Shown one piece after another: positions 8,628-19,283 of a DNA stretch of 64,000 bases (position 1 is the stretch's first letter; the number at the start of each line of letters is the position of its first letter). Source of the DNA: Vibrio pacinii DSM 19139 (lineage in GTDB: Bacteria; Pseudomonadota; Gammaproteobacteria; Enterobacterales; Vibrionaceae); contig NZ_JONH01000005.1 of assembly GCF_000711795.1 (NCBI RefSeq), positions 62,001 to 126,000 of the forward strand. The letters run 5' to 3'. The notes beneath the pieces are model-generated. The model made no database searches. It was not told the origin of the DNA and saw only the letters and a program-made list of their open reading frames with translations. Made by a program: the position numbers and the translations under genes.

Positions 8628-9554
8628 ATGCACAATAATAACCACTCTGTATTTGGAGCAGGATGGATGCTAGTCGCGGGGATTTCTTTCGCTCTAGTTA
8701 ATATACTAGCTCAATGGCTGAGTATCCATTATGGGCTTAGCTCAACCACCATCACTTTTGTCCAATATGCTATTGCACTTGTTGTAATCCTGCCCTGCCT
8801 AAAAGGTCTAGGCATTCGTCGTTCCTTAAGAACCCAAAAATTAGGTTGGCATATCTTTCGCGTTTTTCTATCTGTTATTGGGATTCAGCTATGGATGTGG
8901 GCCTTGGCCTATCCAGTGCCAATTTGGCAAGGTATCGCCCTACTGATGATTTCGCCTTTGTTTACTACCTTAGGTTGTGGGCTCATTCTCAAGGAACATG
9001 TTGGCTCGGCTAGATGGATAGCAACACTGACTGGGTTTATTGGTGCGATGATCATCCTTGAACCATGGAGCGATGCTTTTCGCTGGGCTGCACTTCTTCC
9101 GGTATGCGCGGCTTTCTTTTGGGCCTGCTATTCATTAATTGTCAAAAAACTCTCTAGTGACGAACCGCCATCAACAATGGTGATCTACCTGCTGATACTG
9201 ATCACACCATTCAATATTGTGATCTCAATACCAGAATGGAAGATGCCACAAGGGATCGAGGTTTGGTGTTTGCTGTTTTTGGCCGGCGTCTCAACAGCTT
9301 TGGCGCAGTGGTCAATTGTAAAAGCCTATTCCATTGTCGAAGCGTCATTTCTCCAACCTTTTGATCACGCCAAACTGCCGCTCAATATTATAGCCGGATG
9401 GATGATGTTTGGTTGGGCCCCTCCAGGCAGGTTGTGGATTGGTGCGACGATCATCATTGTGTCTGTTGTGTTTATCACTCATTGGGAAGCAAAGAAAACT
9501 CAGCAAACTCAGAACCATCTAAATAAGCCTTATCTCCCTGACTCCGCTATATAG
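8628..9554 (+). CDS. EamA-family (DMT) transporter
   Basis: Inner-membrane protein of 308 residues with two five-helix EamA repeats. The first repeat begins with GWMLVAGISFALVNILAQWL and the second with WAALLPVCAAFFWACYSLIV. Such proteins export metabolites or drugs, or salvage nucleosides or amino acids. The sequence does not reveal the substrate. The Shine-Dalgarno is weak. It stands alone between the nitroreductase gene and the convergent mtlR, with a bidirectional terminator on its downstream side. Confidence 0.87.
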   Translation: MHNNNHSVFGAGWMLVAGISFALVNILAQWLSIHYGLSSTTITFVQYAIALVVILPCLKGLGIRRSLRTQKLGWHIFRVFLSVIGIQLWMWALAYPVPIWQGIALLMISPLFTTLGCGLILKEHVGSARWIATLTGFIGAMIILEPWSDAFRWAALLPVCAAFFWACYSLIVKKLSSDEPPSTMVIYLLILITPFNIVISIPEWKMPQGIEVWCLLFLAGVSTALAQWSIVKAYSIVEASFLQPFDHAKLPLNIIAGWMMFGWAPPGRLWIGATIIIVSVVFITHWEAKKTQQTQNHLNKPYLPDSAI

Positions 9555-9608
9555 CGAGTCCCATTAACATAAGACGAGGACTTTGAATCCGTCTAGGGTA
9601 TAAAAAAA

Positions 9609-9735
9609 TTGATCAAACTTTATTGTATTTTATGTGACAGTGCCGGTCGGAACTAGTGTCATAAATGATCTAACGGTGGCATGTCTTATCGTTAGATTGT
9701 GTTTGAAAAGATAGATTTTAGATCAAACTCTATTG
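9609..9735. other. Intergenic with a repeated GATCAAACTnTATTG motif and a hairpin
   Basis: GATCAAACTTTATTG near 9611 recurs as GATCAAACTCTATTG at 9721. Between them ATCTAACG (9668-9675) and CGTTAGAT (9690-9697) form an 8-bp inverted repeat with a 14-base loop. Nothing codes here. A small RNA ending at the terminator that follows is possible but not shown. Confidence 0.3.
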
Positions 9736-9750
9736 TGCTCCGACAAAAAA

Positions 9751-9778
9751 ACCGAAGAGAAATCTTCGGTTTTTTTTT
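9751..9778. terminator. Bidirectional intrinsic terminator between the DMT gene and mtlR
   Basis: ACCGAAGA (9751-9758) pairs with TCTTCGGT (9763-9770) around a GAAA tetraloop. It is flanked by AAAAAA on the left and TTTTTTTT on the right, so it can stop transcription from both convergent genes. Confidence 0.9.
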
Positions 9779-9790
9779 GCGACCTAACAA

Positions 9791-10321
9791 TTAAAAAGGG
9801 CTCTCTTTACCCAGTTCATTGCAGATTTCAACGATGGCAAGAGAGAGACCTGATTTTATGATTTGTTGCTGGCGTTGCAGTTGTAACTGATAAAAATCGA
9901 GATCGATATCGTCATCAGGTTCGCTAACTTCAAGATTAACCATACTCATTTTCTGAACTAAATTGAGATTTTTAATCGGGCCAAGAATATTAGGATCGGT
10001 AAACTCATAGTCGGTCGCATCGCTATTGAGTTTATGTTTAAGTTTGATGATATCTTCAATGTCGTGATAGATCTGGTCAGGCAACACGCCTAATCCATAA
10101 AGCAGTTTCAAGCGGACAGAAAGATCGCCTAACGGACCTGAGTCACCAAGCAGAGGCCCGACAACAGACTGTACGGCAAAATTATCTTTGCGAAAAATTC
10201 GCTGCATGAGTGCATCAATAGAGTCGGTAAAAACATCTACGGCAGCAATAAAGAAACCTCGCACCGAAGGGGCGTTGTTTAATTGCTCTATAATCTCTGT
10301 TTCGTTAATCTTGTCTGCCAT
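9791..10321 (-). CDS. mtlR: Mannitol operon repressor MtlR
   Basis: MtlR-family cytoplasmic protein of 176 residues, helical throughout and lacking a classic helix-turn-helix. The characteristic segment SVVGPLLGDSGPLGDLSVRL lies near 52-71. It is the last gene of the mtlA-mtlD-mtlR operon, 57 bases after mtlD, the usual Vibrio and enterobacterial order. It lowers expression of the mannitol genes. It ends just before the bidirectional terminator. Confidence 0.93.
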   Translation of the reverse strand: MADKINETEIIEQLNNAPSVRGFFIAAVDVFTDSIDALMQRIFRKDNFAVQSVVGPLLGDSGPLGDLSVRLKLLYGLGVLPDQIYHDIEDIIKLKHKLNSDATDYEFTDPNILGPIKNLNLVQKMSMVNLEVSEPDDDIDLDFYQLQLQRQQQIIKSGLSLAIVEICNELGKESPF

Positions 10322-10378
10322 ATACTGAACTAAATAATTAATTAGAAAGGGGAGCGTTGACTCCCCCTGGTTTGTTGG

Positions 10379-11527
10379 TTAGAGCGTATTGAAAATACGC
10401 TCTATTTCAGCCACTTCCTGGCTGTTAGTGTCAAGCCCTGTATAGTCAGATAAGGTGCTGCTAATGCCTTTTTCTGTGAGTGAACTTTGCAGTTCAACAG
10501 CTTGTGGGTCATCACTATTTTGATATTTCAGTGCGGCAGCAATGCCTTTTAAAAGGGCGCTGTTTTTAGTGCCATACTCTATTGTACCTAGTAATGGCTT
10601 GATTAATCTATCGTTTGGACCAAGTTTACGAATTGGTTGGCGGCCCACACGATCCACTTCATCAACCAGATAGGGATTGGCAAAGCGACTCAAGATCTTA
10701 TCGATATAGGCGTTGTGCAACTCGCGATCAAAGCCATAGCGTCGGATTAATACTTCGCCGCTCTCATGCATTGCTTGTTTGACGTCGGCTTGAATCTCTG
10801 GATCATTAATGGCCTCGCGAATGGTACGATGCCCTTTTAAACAACCTAAGTAAGCTGTGATGCAGTGCCCTGTATTAAGGGTAAATAGTTTGCGTTCGAC
10901 GAAAGCCATCAGGTTATCGGTTTTTTCCATCCCAGGAATATTAGGGATGTCTCCTTTAAACTGCTGCTCATCGACAATCCATTCACTGAAGCTTTCCACC
11001 GTGACAGCAAGAGGATCATCGTTGGCCGCTTCTGCTGGTGGAACAATCCGGTCAACTGCTGAATCGACAAAACCAACCAACTCGTCTGCTTTTGCGTGCA
11101 ATGCTTGATCTAAGTGTTGATACACCTGAGTTTTCAGATGCGTAGTCCCGCGCACCATGTTTTCACACGCGATAATATTCAGCGGTGCTTTATTACCCGC
11201 CTCGAAACGTCTTGCAATGCCGGTCGCGATTGTTTTTGCAATGATGTCCAACACGTTGGGCCCAACAGCGGTCGTGACCAAGTCAGTTCTAACGATACGC
11301 TCGATTACTTCGTCGCTGGCTGAGTTGACGGCAGTTACGTAAGTCACGGTATCTGTTTGGCACTCGCTGCCTACGACTTTGACTTTGTATTCTTGTTTGT
11401 GGCTGAGTTGATCAACCAAAGGGGTATCGACATCGGCAAAAGTGACCGAAACATCGGCATCGGCTAGTAATTTGCCAATAAAGCCACGACCAATATTACC
11501 CGCACCAAAATGAACTGCATTTTTCAT
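10379..11527 (-). CDS. mtlD: Mannitol-1-phosphate 5-dehydrogenase
   Basis: Oxidises mannitol 1-phosphate, made by the MtlA permease, to fructose 6-phosphate with NAD+. The 382-residue length is the family norm. The N-terminal Rossmann motif is [20 protein letters not shown]. The catalytic-region motif [16 protein letters not shown] lies near 213-228. A GGTAGG-type ribosome binding site precedes the ATG. It follows mtlA after a gap of about 94 bases that contains an inverted repeat. Confidence 0.96.
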   Translation of the reverse strand: MKNAVHFGAGNIGRGFIGKLLADADVSVTFADVDTPLVDQLSHKQEYKVKVVGSECQTDTVTYVTAVNSASDEVIERIVRTDLVTTAVGPNVLDIIAKTIATGIARRFEAGNKAPLNIIACENMVRGTTHLKTQVYQHLDQALHAKADELVGFVDSAVDRIVPPAEAANDDPLAVTVESFSEWIVDEQQFKGDIPNIPGMEKTDNLMAFVERKLFTLNTGHCITAYLGCLKGHRTIREAINDPEIQADVKQAMHESGEVLIRRYGFDRELHNAYIDKILSRFANPYLVDEVDRVGRQPIRKLGPNDRLIKPLLGTIEYGTKNSALLKGIAAALKYQNSDDPQAVELQSSLTEKGISSTLSDYTGLDTNSQEVAEIERIFNTL

Positions 11528-11563
11528 AATTTACCTACCAATATAAAAATAACGACTCTAGGG

Positions 11564-11600
11564 TGAGGTCAACCGTTATAAAGGGGGACAGCTGACCTCA
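11564..11600. repeat. Inverted repeat between mtlA and mtlD
   Basis: TGAGGTCA (11564-11571) and TGACCTCA (11593-11600) form a perfect 8-bp inverted repeat in the mtlA-mtlD spacer. In the mRNA it could act as a processing or stability hairpin that sets the mtlA:mtlD ratio. That role is inferred. Confidence 0.5.
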
Positions 11601-11621
11601 GTTTTGCTCAGGAGCAAAATA

Positions 11622-13574
11622 TTAAGCAGCTTGTGAGCGACCTAAGATGCGGAGTATCTCGTCAACATCATTGGTGCTAGTTAGCTTCTCGATTGCTTCC
11701 GGATCATCGAGTGCGTTGGTAATGGTAGTGATCACTTGAATGTGCTCATCATTTTTTGCGGCAATACCGATAACCAGTTTTGCTAGATCTTGTTGGTCAT
11801 CTGTGAATTGAATCCCAGCGGGGTATTGGCAAATCACAATGCCGGTTTTTTTGACTTTATCTTTTGCTTCAATGGTGCCGTGAGGGACAGCGATAAACTC
11901 GCCTAAGTAGGTTGGGACGAGCTTTTCACGCTCAAACATAGCATCGACGTACTCTGGCTCGGCGTAACCCATTTCAACTAATTTGTTGCCAGCAAAGCGA
12001 ATCGCCTGTTCTTTATTGGCAGCGCTTAATCCTAAGTGAATGTTAGCTTCGCCAATTTTGAACACTGAAGTTGGTTGAGGCTGGTAGTGATCGTCATTGG
12101 CGGCGAGAACTGACACCTTGAGTGCTTGTTCGTCATTGGCTGCGGATTTTTGCGCGGCTAATAGTTTAGTTACTAGCTGATTGTACATTTCGCTGTCTAA
12201 AAAGTTACTCAGAGAAATATGTTGTGCATTTGGAGCGTGCTGGCGCGCGCGGTCAGTTAAGTCTTTGTGCGTTATTACGAGCTCCGCGCTTTCAGTTAAA
12301 CTGTTAATTGCCAGATTGGTCACATTAATATTTAGGCCTGCGCTTTGCACTTTCTTACGTAGCATACTGGCACCCATAGCACTTGAGCCCATACCAGCAT
12401 CACAAGCGACAATAATGCTGTGTAGATTGGCGAGGTCAAGGTTGCTTTTACTTGCGCGGTTGACTGATGCAGAGCTTTTTGGCGCAGACTTCATCTGTTT
12501 CATTTGTGAAGTCGCTTTTTCAAGGGCCGCTTCATCGCCGTCTTCTTCACTTGATGTTTGCGTTTTCATCAGTAGCGAAGCAACCATGAATGACACACCA
12601 GTGGCTGACGCAATTGAAGCAAGCACACCAACAATCGATGCCTTAGGTGTCATCAGTAGAACGGCAAAAATAGAACCAGGAGATGCTGGTGACACTAGGC
12701 CTGCATTAAAAAGCACTAGCACGAATACGCCTGTCATACCGCCAGCAATAGCCGCCAGAATTAAACGTGGATTCATCAGAATGTATGGGAAGTAAATCTC
12801 GTGAATACCGCCAAAGAAGTGAATGATCGATGCTCCGCCTGCAGTTTGACGTGCCGTGCCCTTACCAAACACCATGTATGCCAATAGAATCCCCAAACCA
12901 GGTCCTGGGTTAGCTTCAATTAAGAAGAAGATCGATTGACCCATGTCATTGGCTTGTTGAATACCCAGTGGTGAAAAAATGCCGTGATTGATGGCATTAT
13001 TGAGGAATAGAATTTTCGCTGGTTCAACAAAGATAGAGGTCAAAGGTAAAAGGTGGGCTGAAACTAGGAAATGAACGCCTGCAGCAAGACCACCGGAGAG
13101 CATTTTGACAAATGGACCGATAAAGAAGAAAGCGATAATGGCACATACCATCCCTATGATTCCGGCCGAGAAGTTGTTAACCAACATTTCAAAACCGCTT
13201 TTCACTTTCCCATCAATGTAGTGATCAAACTTTTTGATAGCCCAGCCGCCTAATGGGCCAACCATCATTGCCCCCATGAACATTGGAATGTCGGTCCCGA
13301 CAATTACCCCCATGGTGGTGATTGCACCAACCACAGCGCCACGGTCACCACCAATGAGTTTACCGCCGGTATAGCCGATAAGCAGAGGAAGTAAGTAAGT
13401 AATCATAGGCCCAACCATGGCCGCTAGTGTCTCATTAGGCAGCCAGCCAGTTGGAATGAATAATGCGGTAATAAAGCCCCACGCGATGAACGCGCCAATA
13501 TTTGGCATTACCATGTTTGATAGAAAACGACCAAAATTTTGTATCTTGATCTTGGTATCTGGTGATATCATCAT
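11622..13574 (-). CDS. mtlA: PTS mannitol-specific EIICBA
   Basis: Membrane permease that imports mannitol and phosphorylates it on C1. The order is EIIC (about 1-340, several membrane segments, with the mannitol-site motif GGIHEIYFPY near 255-264), EIIB (phosphocysteine Cys391 in IIVACDAGMGSS) and EIIA (phosphohistidine His565 in FIAVPHGTIEAKD). The linkers between B and A are long, giving 650 residues against about 637 in E. coli. The start has GGGGA before ATGATG. The upstream region carries CRP-like sites, which fits catabolite control. Confidence 0.96.
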   Translation of the reverse strand: MMISPDTKIKIQNFGRFLSNMVMPNIGAFIAWGFITALFIPTGWLPNETLAAMVGPMITYLLPLLIGYTGGKLIGGDRGAVVGAITTMGVIVGTDIPMFMGAMMVGPLGGWAIKKFDHYIDGKVKSGFEMLVNNFSAGIIGMVCAIIAFFFIGPFVKMLSGGLAAGVHFLVSAHLLPLTSIFVEPAKILFLNNAINHGIFSPLGIQQANDMGQSIFFLIEANPGPGLGILLAYMVFGKGTARQTAGGASIIHFFGGIHEIYFPYILMNPRLILAAIAGGMTGVFVLVLFNAGLVSPASPGSIFAVLLMTPKASIVGVLASIASATGVSFMVASLLMKTQTSSEEDGDEAALEKATSQMKQMKSAPKSSASVNRASKSNLDLANLHSIIVACDAGMGSSAMGASMLRKKVQSAGLNINVTNLAINSLTESAELVITHKDLTDRARQHAPNAQHISLSNFLDSEMYNQLVTKLLAAQKSAANDEQALKVSVLAANDDHYQPQPTSVFKIGEANIHLGLSAANKEQAIRFAGNKLVEMGYAEPEYVDAMFEREKLVPTYLGEFIAVPHGTIEAKDKVKKTGIVICQYPAGIQFTDDQQDLAKLVIGIAAKNDEHIQVITTITNALDDPEAIEKLTSTNDVDEILRILGRSQAA

Positions 13575-14031
13575 ATTTCCCCGTTTGATGTTCTGATGAA
13601 TAGTGTCGTAGTACGGTTCGCCAAAACCGTTGATTGCTTAGTACCCAATCAATCTACCACACAAATTCAATTAAGAACTGACAACGGGTTTTTCGTGATC
13701 AGAACTGCATAAACTCCCACGCCAAAGTAAATTTCCGTGATCTAATTCACTTCTTGACATTGTAATTTTACAACAAAATGCATTTATCAAATATGTCAAT
13801 AAATATTAATTGATAAAAATCACATATATAAAAAATCAATATAAAATTAAATTGTGATCAAGATCGTTTATTTGGTTTTAAATTAATTTATCAATGATTA
13901 TTGAGTGACTTTGATCACTATTTGATTGTGGTTGATTTAAATGTTTTTCCGATGACTATCACAAATTGATTTTTCATGAAATTTAATGACAGTTTGAATG
14001 ATAAGTTTACTGCGCGGCCGTATAGGGAAAT
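13575..14031. promoter_or_regulatory. mtlA upstream control region with CRP-like sites
   Basis: This 457-base AT-rich non-coding region precedes mtlA on the minus strand. The best CRP-like site is CGTGA-N6-TCACT at 13736-13751. A half-conserved one is TGTGATCAAGATCGT at 13853-13867. More TGATCAC/TCACA half-sites occur near 13910-13970. Vibrio cholerae makes an mtlA antisense small RNA (MtlS) from the mtlA leader region; I cannot delimit such an RNA here. Confidence 0.55.
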
Positions 14032-14059
14032 AATTGGCAGAAGTCGCCTTCTGCCAATT
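14032..14059. terminator. 12-bp hairpin after the TRAP binding-protein gene
   Basis: AATTGGCAGAAG and CTTCTGCCAATT pair perfectly around a TCGC loop, just past the end of the minus-strand TRAP gene. The U-run is poor, so it is a probable rather than certain terminator. Confidence 0.6.
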
Positions 14060-14066
14060 GTGTTGA

Positions 14067-15143
14067 CTAATTGTTTAAGTAGGCTTTTGAGGAGATATCA
14101 GTCCAAGCGCGAACTTTGGTTAAGTACTGCTTTTGCGACTCAATGATCTCTTTGGCTAAAGGATCTTGGTTCGCTTGCTCTGCGAGTAGTTCTTCAGTCG
14201 CGGTTTGCATCGCTTCGAGTACTTGTGGCGGAAAGTCTCGAACTTTGATATCTGGGTATTCTGCGCTCATGGTTGCCCAACTATTGGCGTTAGCATCAAT
14301 AGCTTGAGTATACATATCAAACGCAGCGACTCTAAACGCGGTCTCTAGAATTGTTCGTAAGTCTGCGGGTAGCTTTTCCCAAGTCTTTTTATTGACCAAA
14401 AACTGCGTCTCTGACCCTGGTTCATGCCATGCGGTGTAGTAATAAGGCGCGATTTTTTGAAAGCCCATTCTTAAATCAAATGCAGGACCTACCCATTCAA
14501 GTGCATCGATAGTTCCGCGCTCTAATGAGGTATAAAGCTCTCCTGGAGCGATATTGGTCGGCGCTGCGCCAACCCGAGCCATGACTTCACCAGCAAAGCC
14601 TGGAATACGAATCTTGAGACCTTTCAAATCATCAATCGAATTGATCTCTTTTTTAAACCAGCCACCCATTTGGATATCTGAATTACCACCTGGGAATGAC
14701 AACAGGTTATGCGGGGCATAGACTTTTTGCATTAACTCCATCCCACCACCACGGTAAAACCATGCGTATTGCTCGGTCGAGATCATGCCAAACGGCATTG
14801 AGGAGAAATAGAGCGTGTTGGGGACTTTACCTTTCCAGTAGTAAGAGCTTGAGTGACCAAGATCGTACTGGCCAGATTTGACCATATCAAAAATACCCAG
14901 CGGCGCTTTATGCTTATTGGCAGAATCGATGCGAATAACTAAGCGACCATTGGACATTTCTTCGGCGAGCTTCGCCATGTTTTTGCTTGCATCACCAAGA
15001 ATGGGGGTATTTGGTCCCCAAGTTTCGGCCAGTTTTAAACGATAAACTTTATCGGCCGCTAACGTGGCAAAAGAACTCACTGCGAGTGATAGCGTTAATG
15101 TTGTGGCTATTATTGAGCGTAGTTGTATTTTAAAGGGCAGCAT
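14067..15143 (-). CDS. TRAP transporter periplasmic binding protein (DctP family), orphan
   Basis: Exported solute receptor of a tripartite (TRAP) carrier. A signal peptide covers about residues 1-29 (hydrophobic stretch IIATTLTLSLAVSSFATLA, cleavage near LAA-DK). The mature chain has the family hallmarks: GDASKNMAKLAEEM, the GLKIRIPG segment near 175, and LERGTIDALEWVGPAF near 208-223, whose Arg/Glu region helps bind organic-acid ligands. No dctQ or dctM membrane genes are next to it, so it must work with partners elsewhere or act alone, for example as a chemosensory receptor. The ligand is unknown, probably an organic acid. Confidence 0.88.
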   Translation of the reverse strand: MLPFKIQLRSIIATTLTLSLAVSSFATLAADKVYRLKLAETWGPNTPILGDASKNMAKLAEEMSNGRLVIRIDSANKHKAPLGIFDMVKSGQYDLGHSSSYYWKGKVPNTLYFSSMPFGMISTEQYAWFYRGGGMELMQKVYAPHNLLSFPGGNSDIQMGGWFKKEINSIDDLKGLKIRIPGFAGEVMARVGAAPTNIAPGELYTSLERGTIDALEWVGPAFDLRMGFQKIAPYYYTAWHEPGSETQFLVNKKTWEKLPADLRTILETAFRVAAFDMYTQAIDANANSWATMSAEYPDIKVRDFPPQVLEAMQTATEELLAEQANQDPLAKEIIESQKQYLTKVRAWTDISSKAYLNN

Positions 15144-15842
15144 GTCTAGGTAACTTCCTTATTGTTGTGATGATATTTTCTACCTAGCATTTCTTCTGGC
15201 TATTTTTTCGTCAATCTAATTTTTCGCTACATCGAGATCGGTATTTAGCTTGTGTGACTAATATACAAGTAAACACTAGTGAATCACGCTGCTTATCTAG
15301 AGAGACCCTGAGACGAATTTGGCGAGCTATCTAGCTTAACAAGTACATAATTTTGATAGTAAAAGTGCTGAGTAGGTCACGCAGCACGAGATTGCCTTTG
15401 TGGATCAGGTGTCGTGATGCTGTTTTTGAGCTGGTCAGTCGCTTGGGCGACGTTCAGATAACGAGCCAAGGTTTTTATTGGCACTTGCCTAGCATCGACC
15501 ACAATCAACCCATCGGGGCATGGTTAAATTAAGGATCAACGCTGAGTTACAGCTAGGCTGCAGTTAAATGAGAAGTGGATGACGAACGGATGACGTTAAA
15601 GTGACAGGCGCTATTTTCTCGAGAAGAATGATAGACCTAACTGCAACAATGATATTTTTATAAACTATAAAAATAGATCGCTCACAAAATATACTAATTT
15701 CACCTCTCAGAAAAAGTATTGTTGCTAACGTAGTAAATGCGGGTAACGGCGATTGGGGCTAACAGCGTTAGATTGTAGAGCCAATCGTTCGTCAAGTTGC
15801 CTTCGTTTTGCTGATCTGGGAAAGGCCTCTATTAAAGAGGTA
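15144..15842. other. Intergenic region, 700 bases, possibly holding a decayed coding fragment
   Basis: No intact gene is seen. On the minus strand at about 15388-15525 an open stretch of some 45 codons reads GLIVVDARQVPIKTLARY and ends near SITTPDPQRQ. It has no start or ribosome binding site and is bounded by stops, so it may be a pseudogene scrap or chance. The promoter of the TRAP gene should lie at the left end. The right end holds CCTCT/AGAGG and the ispB terminator. Confidence 0.35.
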
Positions 15843-15866
15843 AACGGGAACCATTTGGTTCCCGTT
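15843..15866 (-). terminator. Terminator hairpin after ispB
   Basis: AACGGGAACC (15843-15852) and GGTTCCCGTT (15857-15866) pair perfectly around ATTT. It lies 24 bases beyond the ispB stop on the minus strand. Confidence 0.7.
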
Positions 15867-15890
15867 GTTGTATCGATTGAAGCGCTCGAA

Positions 15891-16862
15891 TTAACTGGTG
15901 CGATTTACTGACATGTGCGCCAAGGTAACGAGAGCGTGTTTGTAGTCTGACTCTTCTAATACCGCTAACTGAGCAATAGCTTTGTCAGCTTCTTGATATG
16001 CTTTATTACGGGTATATTCTAGCGAGCCGGTTTGTTCCATCGCGGCAAGAATCTCATTTAAACGTTCCATACCGTTAGCTTTCTCAATCGCTTCTCGAAT
16101 CATCGCTGCTTGTTCTGGGCTACCATGTTGCATCGCGTATAAAAGTGGCAATGTTGGTTTACCTTCGGCCAAATCGTCACCAACGTTTTTACCCATCTCT
16201 TCGCCATCGGAAGTGTAATCCATCACATCGTCGATAAGTTGGAAAGCGGTGCCAAGGTATTTGCCGTAATTTTGCAGTGCAACTTCAACCTCTGCAGGCG
16301 CCTCGGTAAGAATGGCGCCAATTTGGGTTGCTGCTTCAAACAGACGAGCCGTCTTAGAATAGATAACCTGCATGTAGCTTTCTTCGCTGGTATCTGGGTT
16401 GTTGCAGTTCATTAACTGTTGCACTTCGCCTTCGGCAATCACGTTTACAGCATCGCTCATTAGCTTAAGGATCTTTAATGATCCTAGCTCTGTCATCATC
16501 TGAAATGAACGAGTATAGATAAAGTCACCGACCAGTACGCTGGCCGCATTGCCAAATGCCGCATTAGCAGTGGCTTTACCACGGCGCATGTCTGATTCAT
16601 CGACCACATCGTCGTGTAGCAAAGTGGCCGTATGAATAAATTCAATAAAAGCCGCGGCAGTGTTGTGTGCCTCACCTTGATAGCCAAGAGCGCGTGCAGA
16701 AAGCACGGCTAGAAGTGGGCGAATACGTTTACCGCCACCACTGACAATGTAAAAACCCAATTGGTTAATTAAAGAGACGTCAGAGTTGAGCTGCGCATGA
16801 ATTGTTTCGTCCACTTTTGCCATGTCATCGGCAGTAAGGGCTTGGATAGCTTTAAAATCCAT
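15891..16862 (-). CDS. ispB: Octaprenyl diphosphate synthase
   Basis: Makes the polyprenyl side chain of ubiquinone and menaquinone. Both Asp-rich motifs are present: LLHDDVVDESDMRRG in the first half and QLIDDVMDY in the second. GGGKRIRP is the isopentenyl diphosphate site. The frame is open to 16928, but the start at 16862 (MDFKAIQALTADDM) gives 323 residues, matching E. coli IspB exactly. It diverges from rplU, as in most gamma-proteobacteria. Confidence 0.95.
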   Translation of the reverse strand: MDFKAIQALTADDMAKVDETIHAQLNSDVSLINQLGFYIVSGGGKRIRPLLAVLSARALGYQGEAHNTAAAFIEFIHTATLLHDDVVDESDMRRGKATANAAFGNAASVLVGDFIYTRSFQMMTELGSLKILKLMSDAVNVIAEGEVQQLMNCNNPDTSEESYMQVIYSKTARLFEAATQIGAILTEAPAEVEVALQNYGKYLGTAFQLIDDVMDYTSDGEEMGKNVGDDLAEGKPTLPLLYAMQHGSPEQAAMIREAIEKANGMERLNEILAAMEQTGSLEYTRNKAYQEADKAIAQLAVLEESDYKHALVTLAHMSVNRTS

Positions 16863-17019
16863 TGTAAATCCGGCTGAGGTTAGTACTTGTAAGGTATTCT
16901 TATCTAGTTTATTCGCTGAATAATACACTAAAAAACGTTGATTAATACATGGTTAAAGGGCATGATCTCGGCACTTTTCATTGGCGATTAGCTTTTCGCC
17001 AATTTTTTCAAAATATGGC

Positions 17020-17048
17020 TTGTCATAGGTGCGACCTTTCTGTAGAAT
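17020..17048 (+). promoter_or_regulatory. Sigma-70 promoter for rplU-rpmA
   Basis: TTGTCA (17020-17025) and TAGAAT (17043-17048) are separated by exactly 17 bases. They lie about 83 bases before the rplU start, leaving a leader that could hold ribosomal-protein control. Confidence 0.7.
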
Positions 17049-17130
17049 CTGCGCCCTATTGATGATTAGTTTAGCGCACACCCTTAGTGCTTAGAAAGCA
17101 TACGGCTGTGCGGAAAAAGCGGAGTAAGAT

Positions 17131-17442
17131 ATGTACGCTGTTTTCCAATCTGGTGGTAAACAACACCGTGTAAGCGAAGGTCAAACTCTTCGTTTAGAGA
17201 AATTAGACGTTGAAACTGGCGCAACTGTTGAATTTGATAAAGTTCTTCTTGTTGCTAACGGTGAAGAAATTAAAGTGGGTGCTCCTCTAGTAGAGGGCGG
17301 TAAAATAGTTGCTGAAGTAGTACAACACGGTCGTGGCGATAAAGTTAAAATCGTTAAGTTCCGTCGTCGTAAGCACTCTCGTAAGCAACAAGGTCACCGT
17401 CAGTGGTTCACGGAAGTGAAAATCACTGGTATCAACGCTTAA
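17131..17442 (+). CDS. rplU: 50S ribosomal protein L21
   Basis: The 103-residue protein starts [18 protein letters not shown], the L21 signature. It ends with the basic RNA-binding stretch [16 protein letters not shown]. It is co-transcribed with rpmA (20-base gap), the conserved order. It binds 23S rRNA in the large subunit. Confidence 0.98.
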   Translation: MYAVFQSGGKQHRVSEGQTLRLEKLDVETGATVEFDKVLLVANGEEIKVGAPLVEGGKIVAEVVQHGRGDKVKIVKFRRRKHSRKQQGHRQWFTEVKITGINA

Positions 17443-17462
17443 TCGATTAGGAGAGTTTAACA

Positions 17463-17720
17463 ATGGCACACAAAAAAGCTGGTGGTTCTACTCGTAACGG
17501 CCGCGATTCAGAAAGCAAACGTCTAGGTGTTAAGCGTTTCGGTGGTGAGTCTGTTCTTGCAGGCAACATCATTGTTCGTCAACGTGGTACCAAGTTCCAC
17601 GCTGGTACTAACGTTGGTATCGGTAAAGACCACACTCTTTTCGCTCTTACTGAAGGTAAAGTGAAATTTGAAGTGAAAGGTCCTAAAAACCGTAAATTCG
17701 TTAGCATCGAAGCTGAGTAA
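17463..17720 (+). CDS. rpmA: 50S ribosomal protein L27
   Basis: The 85-residue protein starts [19 protein letters not shown], the L27 N-terminus that reaches toward the peptidyl-transferase centre. The conserved [13 protein letters not shown] follows. TAGGAG lies ahead of the ATG. It is the second gene of the rplU-rpmA operon and is followed by an intrinsic terminator. Confidence 0.98.
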   Translation: MAHKKAGGSTRNGRDSESKRLGVKRFGGESVLAGNIIVRQRGTKFHAGTNVGIGKDHTLFALTEGKVKFEVKGPKNRKFVSIEAE

Positions 17721-17770
17721 TTCAAGCAATTTGCTGAGTGACTAAATAGCTTTCAAGCTGAATTCAAAAG

Positions 17771-17796
17771 CCCTGCCGATTCGGCGGGGTTTTTTA
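17771..17796 (+). terminator. Intrinsic terminator after rpmA
   Basis: CCCTGCCG (17771-17778) and CGGCGGGG (17782-17789) pair with one G-U pair around a 3-base loop. A run of T follows at 17790-17795. Confidence 0.9.
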
Positions 17797-17996
17797 TTTA
17801 GTAATGCTGGAATAGATACTAAGGCACTTTGAAAAAAGTCCCTCATTATATATTCCTAAGTAGTAGAACGATCGAAGATCAAGGTGATCGATCTGAAAGC
17901 GGAATCTGCTAGAATTTATATCATTCACTTCACCATTGGTGGAGCTTGAGATGATATTTGCAACGCAGCTACTGAAGTAGCAATAGGGCGGAGTAA

Positions 17997-19172
<1,176 letters not shown>

Positions 19173-19190
19173 TCGACAATAATATCCATA

Positions 19191-19216
19191 GCCGCAATAT
19201 CAATTGCGGCTTTTTT
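19191..19216 (+). terminator. Intrinsic terminator after obgE
   Basis: GCCGCAAT (19191-19198) and ATTGCGGC (19203-19210) pair around ATCA, followed by TTTTTT at 19211-19216. Confidence 0.9.
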
Positions 19217-19283
19217 GTGTCAATGTTAAACCATAGACCCCTATTAATGATTAAATGGTTTTATTGCTAAGGCGAAGTGGCAG

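Noticed and set aside
9609..9735. Small RNA gene between the transporter and mtlR
   Set aside because: No convincing promoter could be defined; repeats and a hairpin alone are not enough.
15388..15525. Open stretch on the minus strand with a protein-like composition
   Set aside because: No start codon with a ribosome binding site, only about 45 codons, and no family recognised; kept only as a note in the intergenic entry.
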